A DNA stretch of 36,820 bases, taken from the NCBI RefSeq assembly GCF_000159955.1, contig NZ_GG695971.1, forward strand, positions 1 to 36,820, in the 5' to 3' direction. Under the pieces are notes generated by a model. It searched no databases. It was not told the DNA's origin and saw only the letters and a list, made by a program, of their open reading frames with translations. The DNA is from Paenibacillus sp. oral taxon 786 str. D14. Lineage in GTDB: Bacteria; Bacillota; Bacilli; Paenibacillales; Paenibacillaceae. A program made the position numbers and the translations under genes. Positions 1 through 12,318 of the stretch are shown piece after piece (position 1 is the first letter of the stretch; every line of letters begins with the position of its first letter).

Positions 1-125
1 TATATCACCCTTTTGCGAAACTTGCAAGACTTTTTTTTAACCAATGAATTCCATTCTTACTTACCGTCTCACAAATCTCAGCGGGTAAGTAATAATATAC
101 CCCAAAACGATCCCAAAAATCAACC

Positions 126-1211
126 CTAGGAAAGAACTTCCTCAATATGCAGATGTCTCTCTACAACCAAGTTGACGATTCGGCCTTGAACCGATACCAT
201 TGGGCGCGTCGGATGATTCCGGTCGGAGAATACAATCTCCCCTTCACTCCCATTGCTTAAGCGTACCCGCGTACCGTGATGGAATTGGGTTACCTTATCC
301 ACGAAGGTTTGAACAACGCCGGGATCCAGCTTACCAAATGCCTCAGACCGGATTTCCTCCAGCACTAAATAAGGCGATTTCGCTTTACGGTATCGACGAT
401 GTAACGTCATGGCATGGAAAATATCCGCCACGCTAACGATTTTCGCGTAGATATGAATTTTATCGCCGGTCAACCGGAACGGATAACCCGTACCATCCAT
501 CTTCTCATGATGTTGCAGCGCCGTCAGCCGGACGCCTTCATTAATCGCGGCAGTTTTGCGCAGCTGCTGATAGCCATAGGTCGTGTGCATCCGCATTTCC
601 TCAGCTTCATCCGCAGTCAACTGCGTTGGCTTATACAGGATCAACGGATCGATTTTCGTATTTCCGATATCGTGCAGCAATCCGGCAAATGCCACCTGCA
701 TCCAGTCTTTCTGGGGCAACCCATGCCATTGCGCCAGCAAATAGGACGTGATAGAGCAGAGAATGGCGTTATGGTACATATAATCGTATTCGTTCATATT
801 GCGCGGCATAAACGTCAGCACATTGTAATGCTTCAACTGGCGGACGAGCACCTCCAATTGATTGCGGAGCTCGTAAATCGGCAGCTCTGCAGCCAACACG
901 GATTGAAACGCGCTTTTCGTTAAATGCAGCATCCGGTCGTATTCAAGGTGCAACGAAGTTAATGGACTAATCGCCGCCCCCGCTGCTCCTGCCGAAGCTA
1001 ACTTGGTAGATTCATGAACCTCTGTCGCCTTTCGCTCAGGAACCACAAAGTCTTCCACTTCAATCTGACGGATCATAAAGGCGCGCAGGATATCCAAATC
1101 TCTCGGAAGCAAAACCTTGCCCTTCTGCAGCAAAAGACCGCCCAATGGACTATATACGTGATTCATCAACTTAACTCCCGGTTTGACATCCTCGATTGAG
1201 ATACTAACCAT
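126..1211 (-). CDS. HD-GYP domain protein, probable cyclic-di-GMP phosphodiesterase
   Basis: A 361-residue protein. Residues 1 to about 60 look like a small N-terminal domain of the kind often found before HD-GYP domains. The catalytic domain follows, with the HD pair at H180-D181 in LLHDIGNTK and the second signature HHEKMDGTGYP at 234-244. Known HD-GYP proteins hydrolyse cyclic di-GMP using a two- or three-metal centre, and the visible metal ligands suggest an active enzyme. No membrane segment or receiver domain is visible, so what it senses is unknown. The start is the ATG at 1211, preceded by AAGGAGAG. It lies downstream of gyrA on the same strand but is separated from it by a strong terminator, so it is probably transcribed on its own. 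The family is clear; the substrate is inferred. Confidence 0.88.
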   Translation of the reverse strand: MVSISIEDVKPGVKLMNHVYSPLGGLLLQKGKVLLPRDLDILRAFMIRQIEVEDFVVPERKATEVHESTKLASAGAAGAAISPLTSLHLEYDRMLHLTKSAFQSVLAAELPIYELRNQLEVLVRQLKHYNVLTFMPRNMNEYDYMYHNAILCSITSYLLAQWHGLPQKDWMQVAFAGLLHDIGNTKIDPLILYKPTQLTADEAEEMRMHTTYGYQQLRKTAAINEGVRLTALQHHEKMDGTGYPFRLTGDKIHIYAKIVSVADIFHAMTLHRRYRKAKSPYLVLEEIRSEAFGKLDPGVVQTFVDKVTQFHHGTRVRLSNGSEGEIVFSDRNHPTRPMVSVQGRIVNLVVERHLHIEEVLS

Positions 1212-1302
1212 CCTTTATTCTCTCCTTAGGGTAAGACTAGGATTCCAAGTCACTACAAACCCAATATTTTCTAGGTATAAAGAACTATTGAGCACTAATC
1301 TT

Positions 1303-1332
1303 ATTATAGTACGCTGGTAAAATAGCAAGCAA
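1303..1332 (-). promoter_or_regulatory. Probable sigma-A promoter of the HD-GYP gene
   Basis: On the minus strand, a perfect -10 TATAAT (1303-1308) lies 18 bases from a weak -35 TTGCTT (1327-1332). It is about 90 bases upstream of the HD-GYP start and downstream of the gyrA terminator, which supports separate transcription. Confidence 0.45.
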
Positions 1333-1404
1333 TCTTTCTTTTTCGTAGGAAAAGAACGCCACAAGAGCCTCCGAAACTAGACAGCCAAAAACGTGCTTAA
1401 CTCC

Positions 1405-1443
1405 AAAAAAAAAACGAGCCTTAGACTCGATTTCTAAGGCTCG
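1405..1443 (-). terminator. Rho-independent terminator of gyrA
   Basis: On the minus strand, an 11-base stem CGAGCCTTAGA / TCTAAGGCTCG (arms 1415-1425 and 1433-1443) with a 7-base loop is followed by about ten T residues. It lies about 100 bases past the gyrA stop. Confidence 0.93.
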
Positions 1444-1538
1444 CTTGCTCCCGAGGTTGGGCCGTCATTTACGACTTCCCACCCTAGTTAGATTTTCAAA
1501 CACGCGACTATTGCTGCGGTCTCGAAACAGGGGAATCA

Positions 1539-4061
1539 TTATTCTTCGTTAGGATCTTGCCCAGGTTCCGAACCATGGCCTTCAACCGCTTGCCCTTGGT
1601 CCTGGGAGGACTCAGCTTCTCCCTCTTGGTCTTCTTCCTCACTCTTGTCCGTGCGGCAAACCGTCGCCACGGTATCGTCTTCGCGGATGTTGATCAGCTT
1701 CACGCCTTGCGTGTTCCGGCCCATGGTGGAGATACCCTCCATGCTCGTTCGGATCAGCGTACCGCTCGCGGTAATGATCATCAGGTCCTCTTCATCCTTA
1801 ACGACCTTGAGTCCGACAACCGTACCGTTCTTCTCCGTGACATTGATCGTTTTGATCCCCTTACCGCCGCGGCTTTGCGTGCGATATTCGGAGATCGGCG
1901 TCCGCTTGCCGTAACCATTCGCGGTTACGATCAAGACATCCTGCCCCGGAACCACAACGTCCATGCCGATGACAGAGTCGCCTTCATCCAGCGTGATCCC
2001 TTTAACACCGGTAGCTGCCCGGCCCATAGAGCGTACATCGCTTTCTGGGAACCGGATCGACATGCCTTGTGCTGTACCCATGATCACTTCTTCATTGCCA
2101 TCGGTCAGCTTCACGTCGATTAACGTATCGTCTTCGCGCAGGTTGACGGCAATCAATCCGCCCTTGCGGATGTTGATATAGTCTTCGATTGGCGTCTTCT
2201 TGACGATCCCTTGCTTCGTAGCAAAGAACAAATACTTGTTATCGTCAAAACGCTCGACCTCGATAACCGCATTGACCGTCTCGCCCTGCTCAATCTGAAT
2301 CAGGTTAATAATTGGCGTCCCCCGAGCCGTACGTCCCAGCTCTGGAATCTCGTACGCTTTGAGGCGATACGCCTTGCCGCGATCGGTAAAGAACATCAGA
2401 TAATGATGGGAGTTCGTCACGAACAGATGCTCCACGAAATCATTATCCTTGGTGTCCATCCCGACAACGCCGCGCCCGCCGCGCTTCTGGCTGCGGTACG
2501 TTGTCACCGGCAACCGCTTGATGTAGCCGGTATGCGTAATCGTGATGACCACTTCCTCTTGAGGAATCAAATCCTCGTCGAGGATGCTTTCTTCACCGAT
2601 CGTAATTTCCGTACGGCGTTCATCCGCGTATCTCTCACGGATTTCCTGCAGCTCTTCACCGATAATTTTCAGCACGAGCTGTTCATTGGCCAGAATCTCA
2701 CGATATTCAGCGATCTTCTGGAGCAATTCGTTATATTCGTCTTCGATCTTCTCGCGCTCCAATCCGGTCAACCGGCGGAGTCTCATATCGAGAATCGCTT
2801 GTGCTTGTTCAAGGCTCAGACCAAAACGGGTAATCAAGCCTTCACGGGCTTCTTCATCCGAATTTGATCCCCGGATCAAAGCGATAACTTCATCAATGTG
2901 ATCCAAGGCGATCCGCAAACCTTCCAGGATATGCGCCCGGGCTTCGGCTTTCTTCAAATCAAATTCGGTGCGCCGGCGAACAACTTCAACCTGATGCTGT
3001 AGATAATGACTCAAGACATCTTTCAGCGTCAGAATCTTCGGTTCATTGTTTACGATCGCCAGCATATTAATGCCAAAAGTGCTTTGCAGCGCCGTATGCT
3101 TATACAGGTTATTCAGCACGACGTTCGGATTGACGTCCCGCCGAAGCTCGATAACCACGCGCATGCCGGTGCGATCCGACTCGTCGCGCAAGTCGGTAAT
3201 CCCGTCAATTTTCTTCTCACGTACCAGTTCGGCGATTTTTTCAACCAGACGGGCCTTGTTGACCTGATAAGGAAGCTCCTCCACGACAATCCGTGCTTTG
3301 TTGTTGTGCTCCTCAATCGTGGTCTTCGCCCGCATCGTAATCGAGCCGCGTCCCGTCGTATACGCCTGGCGGATCCCCGAACGGCCCAAGATATAAGCAG
3401 CCGTAGGAAAATCCGGGCCTTTGATATAATCCATCAATTCCAGCGAACTGATCTCCGGATTCTTGATTAACGCCTGAACCCCGTCAATGACTTCCCCTAA
3501 GTTATGCGGAGGGATATTCGTCGCCATCCCAACTGCGATCCCCGACACCCCATTGACCAGCAGGTTCGGAAAGCGGGAAGGCAGCACGACCGGTTCCTGC
3601 TCCTCGCCGTCGTAGTTCGGCATGAAATCAATTGTTTCTTTGTTGATGTCACGCAGCATTTCCATGGCGATTTTGGATAAACGCGCTTCCGTATACCGCA
3701 TCGCCGCGGCCATATCCCCGTCGACGGAACCAAAGTTGCCATGGCCTTCGACAAGCATATATCTCATCGAGAAATCCTGCGCCATCCGCACCATCGTCTC
3801 GTAAACGGCGGAATCACCGTGAGGATGATATTTACCGATGACTTCACCGACGATTCTCGCTGACTTCTTAAATGGTTTGTCCGGATGCATTCCTAAATCC
3901 GACATCGCATAGAGAATGCGACGATGCACCGGCTTCAAACCATCCCGCACATCCGGCAACGCACGGCTGACAATAATGCTCATGGCATAGTCCATAAAGG
4001 ACTCGCGCATTTCCACATTAATGTCCCGATCTATGATTTGAGAGAATTTTTCTTCCGCCAT
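1539..4061 (-). CDS. gyrA: DNA gyrase subunit A
   Basis: 840 residues, the normal size for a Bacillota GyrA. The subunit breaks and rejoins DNA in the A2B2 gyrase, which introduces negative supercoils. The catalytic tyrosine is Y123 in [10 protein letters not shown]. The quinolone-resistance region reads [13 protein letters not shown] with S84 and E88, the usual sensitive-type residues for Bacillota. The GyrA box QKRGGRGV, needed for wrapping DNA, is present in the C-terminal half. The protein ends in a strongly acidic, glutamine-rich tail after the beta-pinwheel. The start is the ATG at 4061 with AAGGAGG just upstream. Unlike Bacillus subtilis, gyrA is not directly next to gyrB: a plus-strand ATP-grasp gene lies between them, so gyrA needs its own promoter. 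Confidence 0.98.
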   Translation of the reverse strand: MAEEKFSQIIDRDINVEMRESFMDYAMSIIVSRALPDVRDGLKPVHRRILYAMSDLGMHPDKPFKKSARIVGEVIGKYHPHGDSAVYETMVRMAQDFSMRYMLVEGHGNFGSVDGDMAAAMRYTEARLSKIAMEMLRDINKETIDFMPNYDGEEQEPVVLPSRFPNLLVNGVSGIAVGMATNIPPHNLGEVIDGVQALIKNPEISSLELMDYIKGPDFPTAAYILGRSGIRQAYTTGRGSITMRAKTTIEEHNNKARIVVEELPYQVNKARLVEKIAELVREKKIDGITDLRDESDRTGMRVVIELRRDVNPNVVLNNLYKHTALQSTFGINMLAIVNNEPKILTLKDVLSHYLQHQVEVVRRRTEFDLKKAEARAHILEGLRIALDHIDEVIALIRGSNSDEEAREGLITRFGLSLEQAQAILDMRLRRLTGLEREKIEDEYNELLQKIAEYREILANEQLVLKIIGEELQEIRERYADERRTEITIGEESILDEDLIPQEEVVITITHTGYIKRLPVTTYRSQKRGGRGVVGMDTKDNDFVEHLFVTNSHHYLMFFTDRGKAYRLKAYEIPELGRTARGTPIINLIQIEQGETVNAVIEVERFDDNKYLFFATKQGIVKKTPIEDYINIRKGGLIAVNLREDDTLIDVKLTDGNEEVIMGTAQGMSIRFPESDVRSMGRAATGVKGITLDEGDSVIGMDVVVPGQDVLIVTANGYGKRTPISEYRTQSRGGKGIKTINVTEKNGTVVGLKVVKDEEDLMIITASGTLIRTSMEGISTMGRNTQGVKLINIREDDTVATVCRTDKSEEEDQEGEAESSQDQGQAVEGHGSEPGQDPNEE

Positions 4062-4129
4062 GCTGGACCTCCTTCATAATCTATCCACGTGCCTTCGTAT
4101 GGGAAAAAGCCCGAAAAACCGCCACTTTC

Positions 4130-4158
4130 ATTATATTACTTTCACAAATCAAGCTCAA
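4130..4158 (-). promoter_or_regulatory. Probable sigma-A promoter of gyrA
   Basis: On the minus strand, TTGAGC (4153-4158), a 17-base spacer and a perfect TATAAT (4130-4135) lie about 70 bases before the gyrA start. This fits gyrA being transcribed independently of gyrB. Confidence 0.65.
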
Positions 4159-4406
4159 TTAAACGTGACCGGCCTTGTAACACGATCCATATAGACAGCA
4201 AAAAATTAGGGATGTGTCCACTCCCATCGAATCGAACGTTCATACACTACGGATATAGGCATTTTCTTTGAATCGCTGAAAAAGCTTATAAAATCCCCAT
4301 ATCTTATAATTATACCATTGTTTTTCTCTTCTGTCCTATGTTTTTCGCATATCGCATAGATGACAACGGGCCGGTTCCGGTCCGAAAGAAAGGAAGGATA
4401 AACGAT

Positions 4407-5198
4407 TTGACGATCCAACGTATTGCAAGCAAGTGGGAGAAAACGAAAGTGATCTACCAGAAGGAATCCCTTCGTCCCTACATTCCGGATACGCGAAAAT
4501 ATTCCTTTGAGCATCTTCGGGATATGCTGGAGGAATACGGCTATGTCTTCGTCAAACCGGATCACGGCACCTATGGCATCGGCGTGATGAGCATTGAGAA
4601 ATGGACGGATGACCTTAGCCCAGGCAGCCCGCTTCAGTATAAGCTCAGGTACGGAATTGAATACGAGCTGTACCCGACGATAGAGGAGCTTCACGACGCA
4701 CTTGTCGCCAAGATGGGGTCTGAACCTTATCTGATCCAAAAAGGCATCCGTCTGCTCACCTACCGCCGCCGCAGGTTCGATATCCGCGCCCTCGTCCAGC
4801 AAACCCCGCGTAAGTCCTGGGAGACGACTGGATTTATCGGACGGATTGCTGCACAGCAGAAGGTCATCACCAACTATCATGGCGGCGGCAGCGTCATGCT
4901 CATTGAGGACCTGCTTAGCTCCTATATGACCCCCAAAGAGTTTGCCGAGAAGTACAAGGAAATGAAATCCATCGGCGTCCAGGCAGCCATCCAACTGGCT
5001 CGGAAATTTCCGCAGCTCAAGGAAATCGGGTTGGACATCGCCATCGACGAACAGTACCAAATCTGGATTTTGGAAATCAATACGAAGCCAGCTCTCTTCC
5101 CCTTCAAAATACTTCATCCCAAAGAGGTTTACCAAAAGATCCGGCGCTACGCTATCGCTTACGGCCGATTGAAGGCCAAATCCGCCAAAGCGAAATAG
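4407..5198 (+). CDS. YheC/YheD-like ATP-grasp protein
   Basis: About 263 residues from the TTG at 4407, which has AGGAAGGA at a good spacing. An upstream in-frame ATG at 4338 would give 286 residues but lacks a convincing ribosome binding site. The protein resembles the ATP-grasp family that includes Bacillus YheC and YheD, known as spore-coat-associated proteins. Visible ATP-grasp-like features are VFVKPDHGTYGIGV near the N terminus and a C-terminal metal/nucleotide segment IWILEINTKPALFP. Which molecule it ligates is unknown. It is transcribed convergently with gyrB and divergently from gyrA, so on this arm it faces the oncoming replication fork. The long antisense reading frame on the minus strand here is a shadow. 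Confidence 0.8.
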   Translation: MTIQRIASKWEKTKVIYQKESLRPYIPDTRKYSFEHLRDMLEEYGYVFVKPDHGTYGIGVMSIEKWTDDLSPGSPLQYKLRYGIEYELYPTIEELHDALVAKMGSEPYLIQKGIRLLTYRRRRFDIRALVQQTPRKSWETTGFIGRIAAQQKVITNYHGGGSVMLIEDLLSSYMTPKEFAEKYKEMKSIGVQAAIQLARKFPQLKEIGLDIAIDEQYQIWILEINTKPALFPFKILHPKEVYQKIRRYAIAYGRLKAKSAKAK

Positions 5199-5202
5199 GA
5201 AA

Positions 5203-5254
5203 AAGGCTGTTCCCATCCTTCCGGATGCAAGTCCGGATCGTATAGAACAGCCTT
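5203..5254. terminator. Bidirectional terminator between the ATP-grasp gene and gyrB
   Basis: A 10-base inverted repeat AAGGCTGTTC / GAACAGCCTT (5203-5212 and 5245-5254) encloses a second small hairpin around CATCCTTCCGGATG. It lies between two convergent genes whose stops are only 78 bases apart, so it probably ends both transcripts. T-runs on either side are short. Confidence 0.7.
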
Positions 5255-5276
5255 ATCTATTGGCTCCCGATATCGC

Positions 5277-7196
<1,920 letters not shown>

Positions 7197-7222
7197 CTAC
7201 TTCTCTAGAATCAAATTCAAGG

Positions 7223-7471
7223 CTAAACCGTCAAAATCACGTTCGCTTTCTTCTTCAGCGTAGCGGAGGAGATCGGCGAGTAATAGATCTCGTTTTGGGT
7301 CACGACGATAGACTTCGCTTCCTCCTCGCCGATGCGCACCACGTTCTTGGTCTCCAGCGCATGGCTGAGGAATTGCTTGGATATTTTTGAAGACTTCTCG
7401 ATCGTGATATCGAAAATTGCAATCAATTCCGAAGAGAGGATCACCTTTTCTCCGCCCAAATGTATATACAT
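7223..7471 (-). CDS. remB: RemB/YaaB family extracellular-matrix regulator (DUF370)
   Basis: 82 residues from the ATG at 7471 (MYIHLGGEKV), which is preceded by GGAGGG. An upstream frame extension to 7561 would run into recF and has no ribosome binding site. Size and position between recF and gyrB match Bacillus subtilis YaaB, renamed RemB, which takes part in activating matrix genes and is related to the DNA-binding protein RemA. The sequence has an N-terminal beta-rich stretch and a serine/lysine-rich middle (EKSSKISKQF). The regulatory role here is inferred from the family. Only 16 bases separate it from recF, so it is probably cotranscribed with it. Confidence 0.88.
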   Translation of the reverse strand: MYIHLGGEKVILSSELIAIFDITIEKSSKISKQFLSHALETKNVVRIGEEEAKSIVVTQNEIYYSPISSATLKKKANVILTV

Positions 7472-7487
7472 CCGTTTCCCTCCGTCC

Positions 7488-8600
7488 TTAACCTTGGACT
7501 TGTCCTTCCTGAACATGAAAAATGCTGGCGTCCTGTAATCGGCTTGCATTGATGCTCTCAATCCCTGTAGCCGTGATGAACGTCTGCACTTTACTCTGAA
7601 ACGTTTCGATCAATTGGGTTTGGCGGTACGGATCCAACTCCGACAACACGTCATCCAGCAAGAGAATCGGGTATTCGCCGATTTCCTCATGAATGAGTTC
7701 AATTTCCGCCAGTTTTAACGATAATGCCGTCGTCCGCTGCTGGCCTTGGGACCCGTAGACTTGCGCTTCATTGCCGTTGATGATAAACGACAGATCATCG
7801 CGATGTGGTCCACACAGCGTCATGCCGCGGCGAATCTCCTGATCCTTCATTTGTGATAACTTTATCATAAATTGCTGCAATAGGACAGCTTCATCTTCTT
7901 CTTCGGCTGTGCCAAAAGAGGGGAGATAAGCCAATTTCAAGGTTTCACCGCCTCCGGTAATTCCCTCGTGAATCTGCTCTGCCCACTTTTGCAGTTTACT
8001 TATAAATTGTTTCCTTTTTTTAATAATTTTAACACCGTGTTGGACCAGCTGTTCGTTCCAAATCTCCAGCATGGTCTTGATTTCGGGACCGGCGCCCCAA
8101 GCCTGTTTAAGCAGATTATTGCGCTGAATCAGCACCTTCTGATATTGCTGCAAATGATACAGATAGCTCGGCTGTACCTGCCCGATCTCCATGTCAAGAA
8201 ACCGGCGCCGTACCCCAGGAGTTCCCTTGACAATTTCCAAATCCTCGGGAGCAAACATCACGACATTCATCGCCCCGATAAAATCACTCAGCTTCCTCTG
8301 TTCCAGGCCATTGAGCTTCGCCTTCTTGCCTTGCGGCGATAAACGAAGCTCAAGTTGGACTGGGCCGTACTTCTTCTCCACCTCCGCGGACACCAGCGCA
8401 TGGTCGCTGCCAAACGCGATCAGCTCCTTGTCTTTGCCGGTCCGGTGCGACTTTGTCAGCGCAAGGACGAACAACGCCTCTAGCAGGTTCGTTTTCCCTT
8501 GGGCATTCCGTCCGATGATCAGGTTCACGGCGCCGAAGGCGTCCAGCGTAAGGGTACCGTAATTCCGGTAGTTTTGCAGCGATAAACGATTTACAAACAC
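7488..8600 (-). CDS. recF: DNA replication and repair protein RecF
   Basis: 370 residues, normal length. RecF is an SMC-like ATPase that, with RecO and RecR, loads RecA at single-strand gaps. Walker A is GRNAQGKTN at about 30-38, the ABC signature lies in YGSQGQQRT, and Walker B is PILLLDDVLSELD near the C terminus. It belongs to the conserved dnaA-dnaN-S4-recF-remB-gyrB order and shows no sign of damage. Confidence 0.97.
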   Translation of the reverse strand: MFVNRLSLQNYRNYGTLTLDAFGAVNLIIGRNAQGKTNLLEALFVLALTKSHRTGKDKELIAFGSDHALVSAEVEKKYGPVQLELRLSPQGKKAKLNGLEQRKLSDFIGAMNVVMFAPEDLEIVKGTPGVRRRFLDMEIGQVQPSYLYHLQQYQKVLIQRNNLLKQAWGAGPEIKTMLEIWNEQLVQHGVKIIKKRKQFISKLQKWAEQIHEGITGGGETLKLAYLPSFGTAEEEDEAVLLQQFMIKLSQMKDQEIRRGMTLCGPHRDDLSFIINGNEAQVYGSQGQQRTTALSLKLAEIELIHEEIGEYPILLLDDVLSELDPYRQTQLIETFQSKVQTFITATGIESINASRLQDASIFHVQEGQVQG

Positions 8601-8658
8601 GTTCTAAGCCCCCTCATTCTCCGCCAGTCCCCGGCCGTTTGGCCACAGGCAGGCCACT

Positions 8659-8883
8659 TCAGGGAGCCTGTTCTCCCGCCACCTGAAAAGAGCCGCAACC
8701 TTCCACCTCAACGCTATCGCCCGGATACAGCTTCCGGCCCCGCCGCTCTTCCGGTTTGCCATTCACCTTCACGGCACCTTCCTGGAGGATCGCCTTGGCC
8801 ATTCCTCCGGTTGGCACGCAATCCGCCAGCTTCAGGAAAGAATCTAATTTAATATATTCGCTCGAGATGGGAATTATTTTCAT
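8659..8883 (-). CDS. yaaA: S4-domain RNA-binding protein, YaaA/RlbA family
   Basis: 74 residues from the ATG at 8883 (MKIIPIS). A frame extension to 8937 is possible but lies upstream of a modest AAAGGAAA ribosome binding site. The core is an S4-like RNA-binding fold: LDSFLKLADCVPTGGMAK, then VKVNGKPEERRGRKLYPGD. Bacillus YaaA, between dnaN and recF, is linked to ribosome assembly. The proposed role here comes from that synteny and family. Confidence 0.9.
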   Translation of the reverse strand: MKIIPISSEYIKLDSFLKLADCVPTGGMAKAILQEGAVKVNGKPEERRGRKLYPGDSVEVEGCGSFQVAGEQAP

Positions 8884-8955
8884 GAGGAATCGGTTTCCTT
8901 TCTGTTGGTATCGCCAAAATGCTTCCGCTAGAAACATGCTTTGGACGCCAATGAT

Positions 8956-10098
8956 CTAGTTCGTTGTCCGGTATGGCAGAATCAGATAAAGGCTCTGGCT
9001 GTCGTCCACCGGCTTAATGATGATAGGGCTCATCGCGCCTGTAAACCCGATGTGCAGCTGCTCGCTTTCCACGACCTTCAGAACGTCCAGCATATATTTC
9101 GAGTTAAAGGAAATGCGCAGCGGATCCCCCGAAAAATGAGCCACATCCAACTGCTCCGTAACCTTACCCAACTCCGAGGAGCTAGAGGAAATTTCAATGG
9201 TTCCGTCTTCCATCGTTTGCAGGCGGACGATATTCGTTTTCTCCTCGCGAGACAGCAAATAAGCGCGGTCGATCGAATCGCTTAACTTCTTCGTATCCAA
9301 GATGAGTTCTGTTTTATACGTAGTCGGAATAATCTTGGAAGTATCCGGATAAGTTCCGTCGAGAATGCGAGTATAGAACAACACGCGATCGATTTTGAAT
9401 AACACCTGGTTGTCGGCAACGACGATTTCAACGCGCGTATTTTGATCCGGGATAATTTTGCTCAGCTCATTGAGCGTTTTGCCGGCAATGACGATGTTGC
9501 TGAACCGTACGCCCTCCGCGTCATCCAGACCGGCAATGCGGCTGGCCAGGCGGTGGCGGTCCGTCGCTACGAATTTGAACTGGTTATCTGCCAGGTTCCA
9601 GAGCACTCCGGTCAAGATCGGCGAAGTTTCGTTCGTCGAAATGGAAAATACCGTTTGCCGAATCATGTTCTTCAACAAATCGCCGGGAATCGAAATGACC
9701 TGATTTTCTTCGATGCTAGGCAGTACAGGGAATTCCTCCGGATCCAGACCTACCATTTGGATATCGGTGGATCCGGAACGGATGAAGGTTTGGAATCCGT
9801 CCTGCACTTCCATTTCGATTTCGGAGGAAGGCAGCTTCTTGATGATCTCGACAAAGAACTTCGCAGGCAGCACAACGCTCCCCGGACGCTCTACTTGTAC
9901 GATTTGCTTCTCTTGATCCTCCGCCGGAATAAAGGCCTGAATCGAAATGTCCGTATCGCTGGCCGTCAGGGTCATCCCTTGAAAGTTCACATCTAGCTTG
10001 ATCCCGGTCAAAATCGGAATCGTTGTCCGGCTCGAAATCGCCTTGGATACGTGTTGGATCGATTCATTGAGATCATGCTTCAAAATACGGATTTTCAT
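8956..10098 (-). CDS. dnaN: DNA polymerase III beta subunit, sliding clamp
   Basis: 380 residues from the ATG at 10098 (MKIRILKHDL), preceded by TAGGAG. The protein forms the ring-shaped clamp that tethers the replicative polymerase and many partners to DNA. The sequence shows the three-domain clamp layout, with IVIAGKTLNELSKII in the middle domain and the C-terminal LILPYRTTN next to the partner-binding pocket. The gene follows dnaA across a 355-base spacer that carries the origin-unwinding elements. Confidence 0.98.
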   Translation of the reverse strand: MKIRILKHDLNESIQHVSKAISSRTTIPILTGIKLDVNFQGMTLTASDTDISIQAFIPAEDQEKQIVQVERPGSVVLPAKFFVEIIKKLPSSEIEMEVQDGFQTFIRSGSTDIQMVGLDPEEFPVLPSIEENQVISIPGDLLKNMIRQTVFSISTNETSPILTGVLWNLADNQFKFVATDRHRLASRIAGLDDAEGVRFSNIVIAGKTLNELSKIIPDQNTRVEIVVADNQVLFKIDRVLFYTRILDGTYPDTSKIIPTTYKTELILDTKKLSDSIDRAYLLSREEKTNIVRLQTMEDGTIEISSSSSELGKVTEQLDVAHFSGDPLRISFNSKYMLDVLKVVESEQLHIGFTGAMSPIIIKPVDDSQSLYLILPYRTTN

Positions 10099-10324
10099 AA
10101 ATTCAACTCCTAAAAGTGTTATGAAGCATAAAGCTTCTAAGGGCATACTTCACATTGAACACTGCCTCGAAAGGGAACAGTCATATTCTTCGCCTCCGAA
10201 GCATAACCTTGAGGTATGTACGGTTTTGAGGCGGTTCATGCAGCCATCCTTATGATCTTCTTCGTTGAACTGGACAAGCGCAGCGTTGCAGCGACTGGCT
10301 GAAGCGAGCGGCTTGCCGCTACTT

Positions 10325-10386
10325 ATGAAGATGTTTATATCTTTATAGATTAGAAGAAGTAGTAGGGGCACTGAATATGTGGATAA
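10325..10386. other. oriC: Basal unwinding system of oriC: AT-rich DUE, DnaA-trios, GC step and DnaA box
   Basis: On the plus strand, an AT-rich stretch (10325-10350) is followed by five trios TAG AAG AAG TAG TAG (10351-10365), a GGGGC step (10365-10369) and the perfect DnaA box TGTGGATAA (10378-10386). This order and its location just downstream of dnaA match the Bacillus subtilis arrangement, where DnaA on boxes extends onto the trios to open the duplex. The elements are seen directly; unwinding activity is inferred. Confidence 0.85.
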
Positions 10387-10407
10387 CAACCGGAAAAATA
10401 TGAAATG

Positions 10408-10444
10408 AAGCCTATCCACATGTGCATATCATGTGCATAGGCTT
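10408..10444 (-). terminator. Stem-loop built from DnaA-box-like sequences, probable dnaA terminator
   Basis: A 15-base imperfect inverted repeat (10408-10422 and 10430-10444, one mismatch) with a 7-base loop lies directly after the dnaA stop. Its arms contain CTATCCACA (10412-10420), TGTGCATAT (10421-10429) and TGTGCATAG (10432-10440), all close to TTATNCACA. On the minus strand it is followed by a short T-rich stretch, so it may serve both as terminator and DnaA-binding region. Confidence 0.65.
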
Positions 10445-10453
10445 ATCCCTTAT

Positions 10454-11800
<1,347 letters not shown>

Positions 11801-12262
11801 AGACTGTCACTCCTTTTAAATCTTCCAATTGTGGCTTAAGCCATGCAGAAAGAAGTCGAAATAAACATAAATAAAGGGGAATTTTATCCCCAATGTTCAG
11901 TAAAGTATCATCATTATAAAATAAATTATGTTCGAATTGTTCACAATGTTATCCACAACCTGTTAATAAATCAGCGGATAAACAGAGATATTCACAACGA
12001 AAACAATATAATCATAGCAAAAGAAGGCTTGTTTTTCAATGAGCTCTCGGCTTTTATCCACAAATTCAATAACTTGTGCATAATTCTCATTCACACCACT
12101 ACATATTGTTTATAAATTGTTTAAAATTCGACAGACAGCTGCAAAATCTCATAAAAAATATTCACAACTTATTCTGATCTCTCATCAATCTTCGAGTTTC
12201 GGCTGTGAATAATTCAACCGTCCGGGATAGAGAGCAAGCTTTGCTTATTATATAGAAAATAA
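11801..12262. other. oriC: oriC region upstream of dnaA, AT-rich with DnaA-box cluster
   Basis: An AT-rich stretch holding perfect matches to TTATNCACA: TTATCCACA at 11949-11957 and 12054-12062, TGTGCATAA at 12075-12083, and TGTGAATAA at 12204-12212. One-mismatch versions occur at 11937-11945, 11988-11996, 12087-12095 and 12158-12166. This corresponds in position to the incA/incB box cluster upstream of dnaA in Bacillus. A 12-base palindrome TGGCTTAAGCCA (11832-11843) lies in the dnaA leader. The short reading frame across it is not credible. Confidence 0.9.
11913..11918 (-). promoter_or_regulatory. Possible -10 element of the dnaA promoter
   Basis: On the minus strand a perfect TATAAT lies about 110 bases before the dnaA start, next to DnaA boxes. 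No good -35 hexamer is visible at 17 bases, so the promoter call is tentative. Confidence 0.35.
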
Positions 12263-12263
12263 A

Positions 12264-12293
12264 AATCCGACCGCCCCATAGGACGGTCGGATT
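12264..12293 (-). terminator. Rho-independent terminator of gntK
   Basis: A 10-base stem AATCCGACCG / CGGTCGGATT (12264-12273 and 12284-12293) is followed on the minus strand by a T-rich run. It lies 26 bases after the gntK stop and separates the gluconate operon from the oriC sequence. Confidence 0.92.
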
Positions 12294-12318
12294 CGTTTTA
12301 TATGGATGTAAGAGCGTC

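Larger units (their letters stand above)
1212..1538. other. gyrA to HD-GYP intergenic region (327 bases)
   Basis: It holds the gyrA terminator and a probable promoter for the HD-GYP gene, both annotated separately. I see no coding sequence in the remainder. Confidence 0.6.
10099..10453. other. dnaA-dnaN spacer with origin unwinding elements
   Basis: 355 bases without a gene. The dnaA-proximal half holds DnaA boxes, a stem-loop, DnaA-trio-like repeats and an AT-rich segment (annotated separately). The dnaN-proximal half is more GC-rich and includes AGCGGCAAGCCGCT near 10310, a perfect small hairpin. It acts as the dnaN leader, but I see no recognised riboswitch. Confidence 0.75.

Noticed and set aside
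61..123. Small hydrophobic frame on the minus strand, 20 codons from a TTG
   Set aside because: It reads like a membrane helix with a basic end, but there is no ribosome binding site and the start is ambiguous with the HD-GYP 3' end.
4206..5216. 336-residue minus-strand frame
   Set aside because: It lies antisense to the ATP-grasp gene and has no family-like motifs; a coding shadow.
10150..10419. 89-residue frame in the dnaA-dnaN spacer
   Set aside because: It crosses the DnaA boxes and trios, with no supporting ribosome binding site or motif.
11843..12115. 90-residue frame upstream of dnaA
   Set aside because: It is composed of AT-rich oriC sequence including several DnaA boxes.
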